Positions 37,652 to 49,371 of a stretch of 64,000 nt of DNA are shown here, in pieces (position 1 is the first letter of the stretch; each line of letters starts with the position of its first letter). Location: positions 16,568,798 to 16,632,797 of the forward strand of contig NC_054084.1 of assembly GCF_017562075.2 (NCBI RefSeq), given 5' to 3'. The position numbers and the translations under genes are program-made. This stretch comes from Anopheles merus (lineage: Eukaryota > Arthropoda > Insecta > Diptera > Culicidae). Below the pieces are notes generated by a model. It saw only the letters and a list, made by a program, of their open reading frames with translations, was not told the origin of the DNA and did not search any database.

Positions 37652-40600
37652 ATGCAACGAAAAACGGCACGAATTATTTCACAACCGCAGCTAGATCAGA
37701 TGCCGTGGCGCATTTCCTTGCCAGCAACGAAAAGGCAGTCCAGCAAGGAATTACACCGGCTCAGCACATCCAGCAAAACAGCTGATCACATTTTACGGGT
37801 ACGTAAAAAACGGATTTCTGTGTGCCTTTGCCCTCTGTTATCTTACTTGCTTTCCTTTCCCATACATCACCAGGCACCAAAATGTGATAAATATCAGTTT
37901 ATATGCAACTTTACCCATCGCCGTTTGACCGATCCCCGTGAGCTGGAAGCATTGCTGAAGGAGAAAGGTATTGATAATGTGACCTTTTGCTTACCGCAGT
38001 GGGAGCAGATCGACCTTAGCTCGGGCGCACATTTCATGCCGCTAGCGTTGTTTGATGACTGTGAGTATGATACGTTCGATCCTGGAGTGGTCGGTTTTTG
38101 GAGGAATATGGAGGTCATTGCAATTACAACGCCCTACGCACGCTGGCGAAGCTACACCGTAAACAACCATGACCCGTGCACCAATCAGTGGGAAGTAAGT
38201 GAACAAGATTCCACAACGTCTTACCTTATACCGAGGCTGCAGCTTTACTTCCCCTTCGAAGATCCGAAAAAGTTTGCTCAACGCATTGGTACAGCTGTTA
38301 AAGCGCGCGATACGGCCGAAAACGCCATTCGGTTTCGTTTTCTCTGCAAGCACATCACCAGTAATGGATGCTTCGCGCCGGGACGCGCACTTGAACAAAG
38401 CATACTGCGACGTGCGGGCGACGAGATCTACGGAGTATTCAAGAACCTTTACGAAGACTACCACATTGGCCTCGCAGTAGGCCAACATCTTCGGACCGAT
38501 GGTTCGGTGCCAATAAAACAACCCAGTTTTAGCCATAGCTTGAAGCCTCCCAAGGATGCTCCAGTGGATGAATTGAAATGGGAACGAATCGTTCACCTTC
38601 TCGACCGGTTTAGACGCCGAACTTTGCTCTGTGACACGAACGTGTTTCACGCACTGCGTCTCGTGAATCAAGAATGTGAAATGGTGCGAAAGTTACCCAT
38701 GTTTGTTGTGGCTAGCGATAAGCCTATCCCGCTGGAGGAGTACGAAAAGCTGAACCTAACGCAAACCAGCAAAACATTGAAGTACCTCCAAAACACCTGG
38801 ATCGAACGCACTACCATGCATCTGCATAGGCTGCTATCGCGCATTGGAAACGGGCACTTCAACATCGGTGTGGGCAGGTGGGAAATCTACAACGTTATGA
38901 AGCTGAAGCGTCTTATCGAACAAGTGCTGTACAGGATGCAGGATGCGCTTCGAGATCTGCTGCTCGATTCCACCGCTGCTTACGTCCATTATCTGGTGAA
39001 CGATTGCTCTGCCGTACTGGCGATAGAGGGTGAAGACTATTCCTGGGATGGAAATCTCATTGATAGTCCATTCGAACCGCAACGTCCGGCTGTGTTTTAT
39101 CTCTTGCTGGAGATGGGTCCAGATATGCCTTACTATTCTACCGACCCCGAATCATTTCCCGAAACGTTGCGCCACATTCTCGATGACATCCTGCGGGCGT
39201 GCCATTTTATCCACACGATTGAACCTTCGCTGATGCAGTCGCTTATATTTGCTGAAAACCTGTACCTTTCCTCGGTGGGATTGCTGGATTGCGCCATTGT
39301 GAAGCAACGAGAAGCATTGCTAGAATACTACCACAAAGCGCTGCTTCCTCTGCAGGCTTATGCGGCACGGTATGCCGCCTACCGGGAGCTTTTCTTTACC
39401 AACGTTAAGGAGTTTGTCGAGCAGATCAAGAACGCAGACAAATCGTCCTCCGAGATAAAGGAAGACATTGCATTCCAGATCCGCATGCGGGAGAACCTGG
39501 AGCACACCGTACCGCTTTGTATCGTAATTGGTCCATTTTGGATCAATGTACAGCCGCTCAGGGAGGCACTGATCCGCAAGCGCCAAGAGCTGACCGCCGC
39601 ACTGCTAAAGATGCTGACCGAGAAGCTGCGCATTAAGACGGCCGACGTGATAACGTGCTACAACGGTATCAACGAGCGGATGTGTGAAAAGCCCGTCTCG
39701 ATTGAACACATCTACGACATCCGTGCGTACATGGAAGACGTGCCCGAGCTGGTGGTCCGGCTCGAAGATCGAATGCGTGGCATTCTGTACGAGTACGAGA
39801 TATTGGAGGGCTTTCTGCACAACCTACCGGATGCGGACTTTCAGCAGAAATGGAACGCGCTGGCCTATCCCCGGAGCGTGCTGAAGCAGATGGTTTCGGT
39901 GCAGGAGTTTCACGAGTCGGAAGTGGACCGGTTCCGCAAGCAACAGTTTGCCGACGAGGCAGCCTTTACTGCCAGCATCGAGGATATCAACGCGTACATC
40001 TCCAAGTTCACCACGCTGTACGACGTGTCGAAGGTGTCGGAGATGTCGGTCGAGGTCCGGCGCCTCTGGAAAACGGTGCAGGAGCTGATCGACCAGGGCC
40101 ACATCATGAACCGGCGCCAGGAGCTGTTCGAGATGGCACCGATTAGCTTGAATAATTTATACGAGCTACGGTCCAACTTCAGTGCCTACCGGGAGCTGTG
40201 GACGGTGGCGGCCGACTACCTGAAGCTGGAGGAAACGTGGATCGGCAACCCGCTGGCCAGCGTCGACCTGGACGGTGTGCGCAGGGGGCTGCAGCAGACG
40301 CACGACAGCTTGAAGGACCTGCTGCCACTGTTCCGTGACCAGCCGCAGCTGCTGGTCGTCGTGGAGCATTTCCTACAGGTGGTGGAAGCTTTCCGCCCCA
40401 ATCTGGACATCATGGAGCTGCTCAAGCGTCCGTACCTGGAGGCGATACATTGGGGCCAGCTGGCGAAGGAAATCGGCCTCAAGGGCAAGCTGTCGGTGGA
40501 CGTTGGGTTCGATGTGTTTTTGGAGCACGGCTTCCGGGATCATCTGGAAACGGTGAGGCGGGTGGTGGTGAAGGCGGAACAGCTGCGGCTAGAGCAGGAA

Positions 40601-40693
40601 GCACGCTGGGCGGAAGAGGAACGCATCCGGCAGATAGAGGAAGCGTACAGGCGTGCCCGAGCAGAGCGGCGTCAGAATCGGACGGAAATTTAA
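37652..40693 (+). CDS. Dynein heavy chain-like protein, tail and partial linker only (no motor)
   Basis: A frame of 1013 codons, or about 988 residues once the 75-base intron at codons 50-74 is removed. From about residue 200 onward it resembles the N-terminal tail of axonemal dynein heavy chains, the part that assembles with intermediate chains and docks on the axoneme. A segment near residues 348-400 contains SDKPIPLEEYEKLNL. Residues about 750-1000 resemble the start of the DHC_N2 linker, with LYELRSNFSAYRELW and a PYLEAIHWGQL motif near 928-938 that corresponds to the conserved HW of the linker. The protein then ends in a charged helix rich in E and R. Full-length family members have roughly 4000-4600 residues; the AAA modules, P-loops, stalk and microtubule-binding domain are absent. 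The start is the first ATG in frame with the conserved part, and further 5' exons cannot be excluded. Third-position GC rises towards the 3' end. The family call is firm; the paralogue (a DNAH1-type inner-arm chain is one guess) is not. Confidence 0.85.
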   Translation: MQRKTARIISQPQLDQMPWRISLPATKRQSSKELHRLSTSSKTADHILRVRKKRISVCLCPLLSYLLSFPIHHQAPKCDKYQFICNFTHRRLTDPRELEALLKEKGIDNVTFCLPQWEQIDLSSGAHFMPLALFDDCEYDTFDPGVVGFWRNMEVIAITTPYARWRSYTVNNHDPCTNQWEVSEQDSTTSYLIPRLQLYFPFEDPKKFAQRIGTAVKARDTAENAIRFRFLCKHITSNGCFAPGRALEQSILRRAGDEIYGVFKNLYEDYHIGLAVGQHLRTDGSVPIKQPSFSHSLKPPKDAPVDELKWERIVHLLDRFRRRTLLCDTNVFHALRLVNQECEMVRKLPMFVVASDKPIPLEEYEKLNLTQTSKTLKYLQNTWIERTTMHLHRLLSRIGNGHFNIGVGRWEIYNVMKLKRLIEQVLYRMQDALRDLLLDSTAAYVHYLVNDCSAVLAIEGEDYSWDGNLIDSPFEPQRPAVFYLLLEMGPDMPYYSTDPESFPETLRHILDDILRACHFIHTIEPSLMQSLIFAENLYLSSVGLLDCAIVKQREALLEYYHKALLPLQAYAARYAAYRELFFTNVKEFVEQIKNADKSSSEIKEDIAFQIRMRENLEHTVPLCIVIGPFWINVQPLREALIRKRQELTAALLKMLTEKLRIKTADVITCYNGINERMCEKPVSIEHIYDIRAYMEDVPELVVRLEDRMRGILYEYEILEGFLHNLPDADFQQKWNALAYPRSVLKQMVSVQEFHESEVDRFRKQQFADEAAFTASIEDINAYISKFTTLYDVSKVSEMSVEVRRLWKTVQELIDQGHIMNRRQELFEMAPISLNNLYELRSNFSAYRELWTVAADYLKLEETWIGNPLASVDLDGVRRGLQQTHDSLKDLLPLFRDQPQLLVVVEHFLQVVEAFRPNLDIMELLKRPYLEAIHWGQLAKEIGLKGKLSVDVGFDVFLEHGFRDHLETVRRVVVKAEQLRLEQEARWAEEERIRQIEEAYRRARAERRQNRTEI
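37799..37873 (+). other. Predicted 75-base in-frame phase-0 intron
   Basis: GTACGT follows CGG at 37799, and the segment ends in a pyrimidine-containing stretch and CACCAG at 37868-37873. The length is typical of short dipteran introns and is a multiple of three, so the frame stays open whether or not it is spliced. The 25 residues it would encode are hydrophobic (LCPLLSYLLSFP) and unlike the basic or acidic flanks, which favours an intron. An alternative donor lies four bases downstream, but it would break the frame. Confidence 0.75.
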
Positions 40694-40822
40694 GCAATTG
40701 ATGGGAGGAAGGGGGGGAAGTATTTTATTGGTCTTAGTATAATCGTAATATTCCAAATGTTTTTTAATTACATATGCACTAAAAACAACACTAAAACATA
40801 TGAAAGGATGTATATAAATTTC

Positions 40823-40909
40823 TTAACCTTTCTGTCACGTATGACGTCATTTGTTGTTCTAGATAATAAACTAGGATAACAGATCTTGCTTGGAGTTCTA
40901 GAGGGTTAA
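40823..40909. mobile_element. Possible 87-base TTAA-flanked mini-element
   Basis: TTAACCTTTC at the left and, read inward from the right, TTAACCCTCTAGAAC are short similar ends, each beginning with TTAA. The TTAA flank and the CCCT-CTAGAA end recall piggyBac-type elements. The matching ends are very short, so chance is a real alternative. It contains a perfect TGACGTCA palindrome at 40842-40849 and the candidate poly(A) signal of the dynein-like gene. Confidence 0.3.
40865..40870 (+). terminator. Candidate polyadenylation signal for the dynein-like gene
   Basis: This is the first canonical AATAAA after the stop codon at 40691-40693, starting 171 bases beyond it. It lies inside the possible small TTAA-flanked element at 40823-40909. 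Cleavage-site evidence is lacking. Confidence 0.45.
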
Positions 40910-43900
40910 ATATTCTTCAATTCTGGTTATGTTTATTATACGCATTAAATGGTAATCAATTGTATTTTATGCTTGAAAAATCTAGTTGTTTGTCCAATAT
41001 ACCTTTTTACAATTCTTATTGGTATTCTTCGCTGTTTATCAACAAAATCGAGAAAAATATAGAGAAAATTTACAAGAAAGTTATTTTTACCTATAAATTG
41101 AATAATGCATTAATCATTCATTTGAACTCTAAAACTTCATTTTATAGATAACTTCTAAACAAACTTTCTCGTATATTTGCACTGAAAGTTATAGATTCAA
41201 TATGATCCTAAACGTTCAATGGGAATATGTTACGATCACAACGTTTAAACTACAATCTTATCACAATGCCTGCAAACAGTAGCTATATTTGGCCGAATTT
41301 CATTAAAAAATGGTTTCAACTATTCTTCCTTGTACCCTCTACCTTGCAATAATGTATATAATTTATTTATATTAACTGAATAACTGTGCCTGGTAGAGTT
41401 TAGTTTACAAAGTACCTCCCAGTCTTTACCATATTAGCTTATTGATGGCTTCTACTAGTGTCAATTTGGCTTATTTGCTTTTCTGCACATCTACTCGCTA
41501 CGCCCATTTTAACGATCCAAAACAACATCCAACACATCTCACCTACATATAACAATAGCCCAATTGCTTGATTTAAAACTTTTGCTTTCGAAATTTGGAT
41601 TTGTTTCTCCTTATCTTCGGATACCCTTCAACCACTAACAGCACCACCACCCTAGTGCAAGTAGTGTCGTCAGTTTCGTGCGGTCATTGGCTTCATCTTA
41701 TGGTCGAATTTAAAGCGAACCACCCAACCAAAAAGACCTCGCAGGTCAAAACTCGTGGCAAAAGTAAAAACACCAACATCGCAAACATATCGCGAACGAT
41801 GAAAGAGTTTCATCAGGACAGCAAACGAAACAAACGAACCACCGAAACCCCACACCCCTCCTCCCTTGTCCGCACCGCACAGGGTTGGGCCGGAAAAGTT
41901 TTCCTCTCCAAAGCCCGAGCCAACAAATAAGCGGATGATAAAAGTGAATGTGAAGCATGGACAATCTCTACCGTAAATGACCAGCGGCAAGTGTACCCCG
42001 ACAAGAAACCGGGGGTCGAAGAGGCGATGCGGACGGGTGTAAAATCCGGCCAGCTAGTTATATTTTGGCTGAGTTTGCTGTTATGTGCCTTTATTGTTGT
42101 TATTATCGCCCGTGGATGTAAAATTAAACATAAATATTTAATGAAAGGCACGCCCGCGCACCACCTTGGCGCCGGGGATGGTGAATGGTAGTACGGCGAC
42201 CGAAGCAGTGAAAGCAAGCCCGCCCCGTCCACCCGTTTCGTTGGCTGTTGCATTACATTTTAATACCATTTACCAGGCGGCCCCCTTTTTGTTCGGCCAT
42301 TGGCTTTTCACAAGTGGTTTTCCGTTTTGTAGTGAATGATTTTAAGCGATTTTTAGTGTAACACAGTGGACGCTTCTTTCTTATGTACGTGTGTGTGTGT
42401 GTGTGTTTGTCCTTTTTTTGTCCACCAACGTCCTCAGCAAAGCGATAAGGGCGAGAAGTGCTTGTGAAAAAGTTCCGTTTCCTTTTCTCTTTCCCTTGCG
42501 CTGGGCACAATCTCACCACTCTGCCCTTCCCACGGTAAACACCAACAACACTGTTTTTAGTTACCCACTAATTAAGGTTTTCTGGGTTAAAATCGAAAGG
42601 ATTAGAGAACGGGGTTTTTTCACTTTCATTGCCGCATTTTTTTTTTCTTCTTTTTTTTGTGTGTGTGGGTTATGTTTCGTCCCCATTTTCGTGTGATTGA
42701 ACCACCCTCCCGAAATGAACCATTTAAACTTTAGCCGCTTATCAGTGCGCCAAACGCGCGGGCAACCGGTTTTGCTACCCGTGCCCCGTGTGAATGTGTT
42801 TTTATTCACTTGCACAACTTCATTAACGTTTACTGCTCGATAGAATTTTCGGGGTTCGGGCGAGAGAAATAACACATTTCTAGGGTGAAAAAGAAATAAA
42901 CAGCACAATATTAAAGCCCTCCCGACGGCAAGCTTTAAACATTCGTAGAATTTGTAAGATGTAAAACAATTCCACGTTGCCTCGCCGTTGTGTTGGGAGC
43001 TCTCTCCGTGATCCGCACACGAACGGAATTTAATATGCATCAACCTTTGTTCCCGTCACGTTCGACGCTACTCTAAAATATTCCACCCTGCCACCCAAAT
43101 GGCAAAAAAAAAAAAATAGTCACACCACCTAGCATCATTTTAATGCCAGGCTCGGGCCATTGCGCTTGCAGGGGGAAAGCCTTCCATTCCAGCCTAGCTC
43201 GGGTTATTAAATATTAAACCCGTCCCGGAGGGCAATACCCCGCGAACGCAATCTGCATCACAATCTCACACAGCGAGGCCCGGAATGAAGCTGCGAATGC
43301 AAATAAACTTTGAAGCCAATTCGTTCCGCTGCGCCAATGGAATTGACACTTCAAGGGTTTGGACAGTTAGAGCGGGATTTTTCACATACACACACAACGA
43401 GTGCCCTGTGGCATACTGGCGTACCTTGAAGCTTTCCCGTACCTTCTTGGTAAAACGATAATTATACAATTATACAATCGCAACAGCTGTGGCAGTCGTG
43501 GCAAGTCGTCGGGGCTTATTAAATATATTTGCCTCCCCACCCTCCCCCTCCCACCTCGTTTCGTCGTATGATTGGCGAATGTTAAGATTTTCTTCATCAT
43601 CCGCTCCTTCCCGGATGGCCTTCGCCCTACGAACGGTTCTCGCCTGCCGACTGGTGTAGCGAATGGGTGGAAAATTCATTTCCCTCGCCCTCGTGCTCCG
43701 AGCTCTCCGACGGCGGCACCACACGCCGGTAAAACGCAACACCGGCTTCTGACGGTTTCGTTGCCATTTTACAGCGCACAACATTAACGTTAAGAGCCGA
43801 ACTCTTGGGCAGCGTACGTTCATAATGCTGCCTCGTCCACCCGTTCTGCGTGTAGTTCTCCCATTTTTTTTGCCGGAGCACACCGCGAATCCGGTGCTCC

Positions 43901-44243
43901 CGTAGCTAATTATGTTAATAAATATGGGTCCAACCATTTGTCGCGACACCCAACCCGGCCGAAGTCTTTAAGTCGTTGAGAATGACGGGCTTTCGTTAGT
44001 TGGGCTAGTTGGTTTCACTTTCCACCCGAACTCTAATGGTTGGAGATTTGAGCCAACAAAAATCATAAATACAGTAAACGAAACAACAGGGAGTGGATCG
44101 AATAAATTGACTCATTTTGATGCAACGATGTAGTAGGATGGAAGGAGCAACGTTTTACTTTTAAATTAAAAATAATATAGAAAAAAAATCAAAATATTAT
44201 GTCTCACAAAGCAGGACACTTTTTAGTAAATTATCAAAAACAT
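40910..44243. other. Spacer downstream of the dynein-like gene
   Basis: 40910-41590 is AT-rich. 41600-43980 is GC-richer unique sequence with chance frames on both strands, including a 66-codon frame at 41991-42191 that would encode one hydrophobic helix. No dynein motor sequence was found. Confidence 0.6.
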
Positions 44244-44452
44244 TACAGGGTTGCCCACGATTAATTGATTGGTTCCCATCAATTTTTGGTGGGTTCCCAT
44301 ATTTTGTTGATGCGTTCCCACGATTTTTTGGCCGTTTCCCAGAATTTTTTTGAATCCAATTGTATTGATATCCAATCGGAAAATACCAATAAATTATGTG
44401 AACGCACCAAACAATCATGGGAACTGACCAATAAATCGTGGGAAACCCTGTA
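44244..44452. mobile_element. TA-flanked MITE with iterated TTCCCA motif, copy B
   Basis: Left end TA-CAGGGTTGCCCACGATT and right end AATCGTGGGAAACCCTG-TA. The left half carries four tandem units of about 22 bases resembling GTTCCCACGATTTTTTGG; the right half carries the reverse form (CATGGGAACTGACCAATAA). It is 209 bases long and non-coding, in the same family as 18603-18850. Confidence 0.85.
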
Positions 44453-46597
44453 TCTTGCTTATGAAACAAGCATATTATATATTATATTATTCAAACAAGC
44501 ACTTCGAAACATGTTTCGAATAAATGTTTTAAATAACTAAACAAGCTACACTTTCAATTACGATAGCGATAAGAAAGATATGGCCAGTAACAAAAGAGAA
44601 GAATGCTTTATAAATGCAAAAAAAGATGGAAAATATGGGAAAAATCTACAGACTAGTCGCAAATTAAAATATAAACAAATGAAACACTTATTACAGAACA
44701 ACAAACAAAACCAAACCACAAACCTTAAAGAATCCTACAGAAGATAAAGACAGAATAGACATTAAATTCAATTTATAATATAATAAAAGTAAAATTAAAT
44801 GAATTATATATATAAAAATAATAAGAATCCAACATGAATTCATCTCATTGATAAAACAAAAACATCACAATGAAGCACACTATTGTTGTAAAGCCATGGA
44901 GAGCCATCGTTTGTTCTCCTCAAGGGATACTCCCACTAAGGCAATCGATTTATTCTCAACTGTTGAAAGCACAACAAACCGGTGCCCACACACTCACACA
45001 CACACATACACCTACTGGTAGCCACTTGCTGCGATTGCTATAATAAATTAATCAATAGGTGTGACGGGAATATTAATTAAAGCCCATAAAATCGGGGAAA
45101 ATTAATTACACAACTGCCACCGGCAGCAGCACGCACACTGTCCGCCCGAGAAAAGGTGTCAAACGGCATTTTCGTCAGCTGCCTGTACAAACGGTATAGG
45201 TGGGATGAAAGGGAAACCTTTGAGGCCGCCGGTACCACCAACACCACCACCCTGTAGAGCTGTATGTCATTTGACAAAGATTTCAATGCGAGAGAAATAA
45301 TAATAATCCTGCCTGTAAAAGAAAAAAGCCACCACTCCGCCAACGCTTGTAGCGCGCTGGTTAATTACGTTCTGTAAATACCAATACATTTCGTGGAAAA
45401 TTGCATCACCGGGAGCAGGAGCGATGGAGGAAACCCCTACCCGCGTAATCCTATAATCCCACTACGGCTGGGGCTGATTTTTTTTTCCGTCCTGTCCCAA
45501 TTGCAAGTGTTGCGCCCAAACCCGTTACGGACAATGTAATACAATTACACGTCTCTATTACGAGCTCGATCCCTCACTAATTAGTGTCTGGCGCAAACCC
45601 GGTACCGAAGCGGTAGGTGAGGCTTTATCTCGGCCACCAGGAAAAGAACAGAAGAATCTGCTGCACCAGTACAAGACGAACGGTAAGATGATTGCGAAGT
45701 AAAACCAACCCCAAGCGGAGTGGGAAGAAACGCAAAGCAAAAACTTTAAATACCCATCAAAGGAAAAGTTTTGCCCAGGCCCGTCCCCGCCAGCCGACAA
45801 ACCAGCCGAGCGCACGACGTGCACGTTCGGGTTTCGTGGGACACGTGTTGTGTCCGTATCTTTAAGCGGTATCGCAAGACGTCCTGGGCTCTTGGTTACT
45901 TTGGGCAAGCGAAGGCAGGGACGTGACCGCAAGCAGACAGCGAAAGTGGCTGGCAAAGAAATAACTCTTTTTCTCGTCAACCGGAACACACACACACAAA
46001 CATGAGTCAACGCCGCAGGGGACATGCATCTCGCGCGGGGAGGCTCCTGTGGAGGGCAATTAACGAGCAGATCCTTTCCCTGTGCAGCAGCGCAACGAGG
46101 GGTAGCGGAAGCGCTGGAAACGGATGAAAATGGAATTAAGTTCGTATTTAACTTGTTCGCAACAGTGCTCGACCAACTCGACACTGCACACTGTGCACTG
46201 TGTTTAAGATTCAATTTTCTAATTGCCCGTGCCCGTAGCGCAGTATGTTCGGAGTGTGCGCAACGTGCAGCACGTGCCCGGTGCGTTTTCGGCGCCGGGC
46301 AACGTCACAAGTGAACCGCTTTTCCCAAAAAACCTCTTGTTGCATGTTGTTCGAGAGAGCTGGGGTTAAAGAAGGGGAGGATTGGGTTGGAAAGTTGTCT
46401 AGGCGAGATGTTCAGTACTCGCTTGGTGCAAAACTTTGACGTGCATTGTTTGCGCCACGGGGGTCGATCACATGAGTGAGGAGAGCGTGTGGCTGTATGT
46501 ATCATTCTACCGATGTAACTTAATGGGTAAAGTATTATTATTTGATGAACTCAATACAATTAGTTGGTAAATATTGAAACTAGCTGAACATCCGGGG

Positions 46598-46652
46598 AAG
46601 AGAGAGATAAAAGAGAGAGAGAGAGAGGAAGAGAGAGAGAGAGACAGAGAGA
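46598..46652. repeat. (GA)n tract
   Basis: Imperfect polypurine GA repeat with ATAAA and AGGAA interruptions. It faces a (CT)n tract 260 bases downstream. Confidence 0.9.
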
Positions 46653-46914
46653 TAAAGAAGGCATCCTCCTTGAGGTTATTTTCAAAAAACATGTACAATA
46701 ATTGGTAAATATGCTCTGCTTCGGTAATCTTTCGTAAAGATCCTTTATTTAGAATCTTCAAAGGAGAGTCATTTAAACCGAAAATTGAATCATGAATGTT
46801 GTTTAATTGCAATTGCACCATGATTTGTATACTGTATTAGATTATGAAGTCAAGTTACATGAATTTGGGTACAACGTCCCTTCTTACATATTTTTACCAT
46901 TTTCTGTTATAATC

Positions 46915-46920
46915 CCTCTC

Positions 46921-46976
<56 letters not shown>
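46915..46976. repeat. (CT)n tract
   Basis: About 30 CT units with one CC interruption; complementary to the upstream GA tract. Confidence 0.95.
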
Positions 46977-46977
<1 letters not shown>

Positions 46978-47081
46978 GTGCTTATATATCTTACATATGT
47001 ATATTAATACCATTCGCACCATATTATTTGTTTTATTGCATTTTTACCTAAATAAACTAAAACTTACTATTGTTTACTCCT

Positions 47082-47228
47082 TTTTTTCTTGTCCGGCACA
47101 ACAAAGGTTGTCGTATAGTCAGGTTAGTCATTTCAACGTATTCAGGGGCTCGATCTATACGGGGCTTAAATCCATGAGGAGTATGTTTCTAGGTCATGCT
47201 TGTTGACAGCTGTACTGCGGGATCTACC
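47082..47228 (-). mobile_element. tRNA-derived SINE copy 5 (old, degenerate)
   Basis: Reverse-strand remnants of the family: a T-rich tail, GGCACAACAAAGGTTGTCG, then GGGGCTTAAATCCATGA (degenerate B-box region), then GTTGACAGCTGTAC (A-box region). Much of the middle is missing. It is recognised only by comparison with the other copies. Confidence 0.55.
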
Positions 47229-47331
47229 AACCCAAACTTATTAAATAGTATTCTCAATTGTGCCTTCTCTCAATTCTATACTACTATAAAGTGGTAATTA
47301 TTCCTCACAATTTACGTATCGCAATGAGATT

Positions 47332-48733
<1,402 letters not shown>

Positions 48734-49371
48734 TAGTGATGTGCTCTCTCATGCTCATACTCCGGTTATTTTTAGTCCGATTCCTACTTAAGCAAAATCA
48801 AAACCACTTCGTGTACTTCGTAAACAAACCGGATGACTTCAATTCCGTATGACTTCGACTCCAACTTCGGACGATTCTGGTTCCTGACGATTTCGACTCC
48901 GGACGACTCCGGACGACTCTGGATAATTTTGGACTATACTTTAACGAATCCGGACGTCTCTAACTACGAATTTTCCGGAGTTTTAGTTCTGAATTTTGCG
49001 GAATTGTTGGAGTTGGAATCATTAGGAGTCATCCGCAATCAGATTCAAACTGGAGTCGAAGTCACCCGAAATCGGTCAGTGTCTGGACGGAGCCGGCATT
49101 GAATTTCTTGTAATTTTTTTTATTAAAATTTTTGTTTTTTTTTTTACCTTTAGTTTTGTACATGTACTTCGTAGACAAACCTCGGACGGTTATGGCTCCT
49201 GGCGATTTCGACTCTTGACGACTCCGGATAGTTCTGGACTACTCCAACGACTCCGGACGACTCCAAAGACTCTGAACGACTCCAACTCCGAATTTTCCGC
49301 AGTTACAGTTCTGATTTTTTCGGAATCAAATCAGAGTCGACTCCAGCTTTTACCCACTTTACCCATCACTA
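48734..49371. mobile_element. Possible element built from GACTCCGGA-like repeats
   Basis: Two blocks (about 48800-49100 and 49160-49340) both begin near GTACTTCGTA-ACAAACC and are filled with 9-base units such as GACTCCGGA and GACTCCAAC. The outer edges read TAGTGATGTG at the left and CACCC-like CCCATCACTA at the right, a possible terminal inverted repeat of TAGTGATG-G. Whether this is a transposon or a minisatellite flanked by chance repeats is undecided. Confidence 0.5.

Larger units (their letters stand above)
44453..47081. other. Gene-free spacer
   Basis: 44540-44850 is A-rich. 45035-45110 holds clustered ATTAATTA/TTAATTA cores (homeodomain-type sites). 45400-46450 is GC-richer with overlapping chance frames. 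The GA and CT tracts follow. Confidence 0.55.

Noticed and set aside
38195..38242. A second intron in the dynein-like gene (GTAAGT to CTGCAG)
   Set aside because: The splice signals look good, but 48 bases is below the usual minimum intron length in insects and the frame reads through with plausible residues. RNA data could overturn this.
41991..42191. A 66-codon frame with one clear hydrophobic helix
   Set aside because: Too short, opposed by long frames on the other strand, and without a recognisable family. Conservation would be needed to revive it.
43470..43949. A 159-codon minus-strand frame rich in Arg
   Set aside because: Low-complexity composition, overlapping frames on both strands, and no recognisable domain.
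46024..46314. A 96-codon frame with several cysteines
   Set aside because: Opposed by a 218-codon minus-strand frame; no motif such as a zinc finger has the correct spacing.
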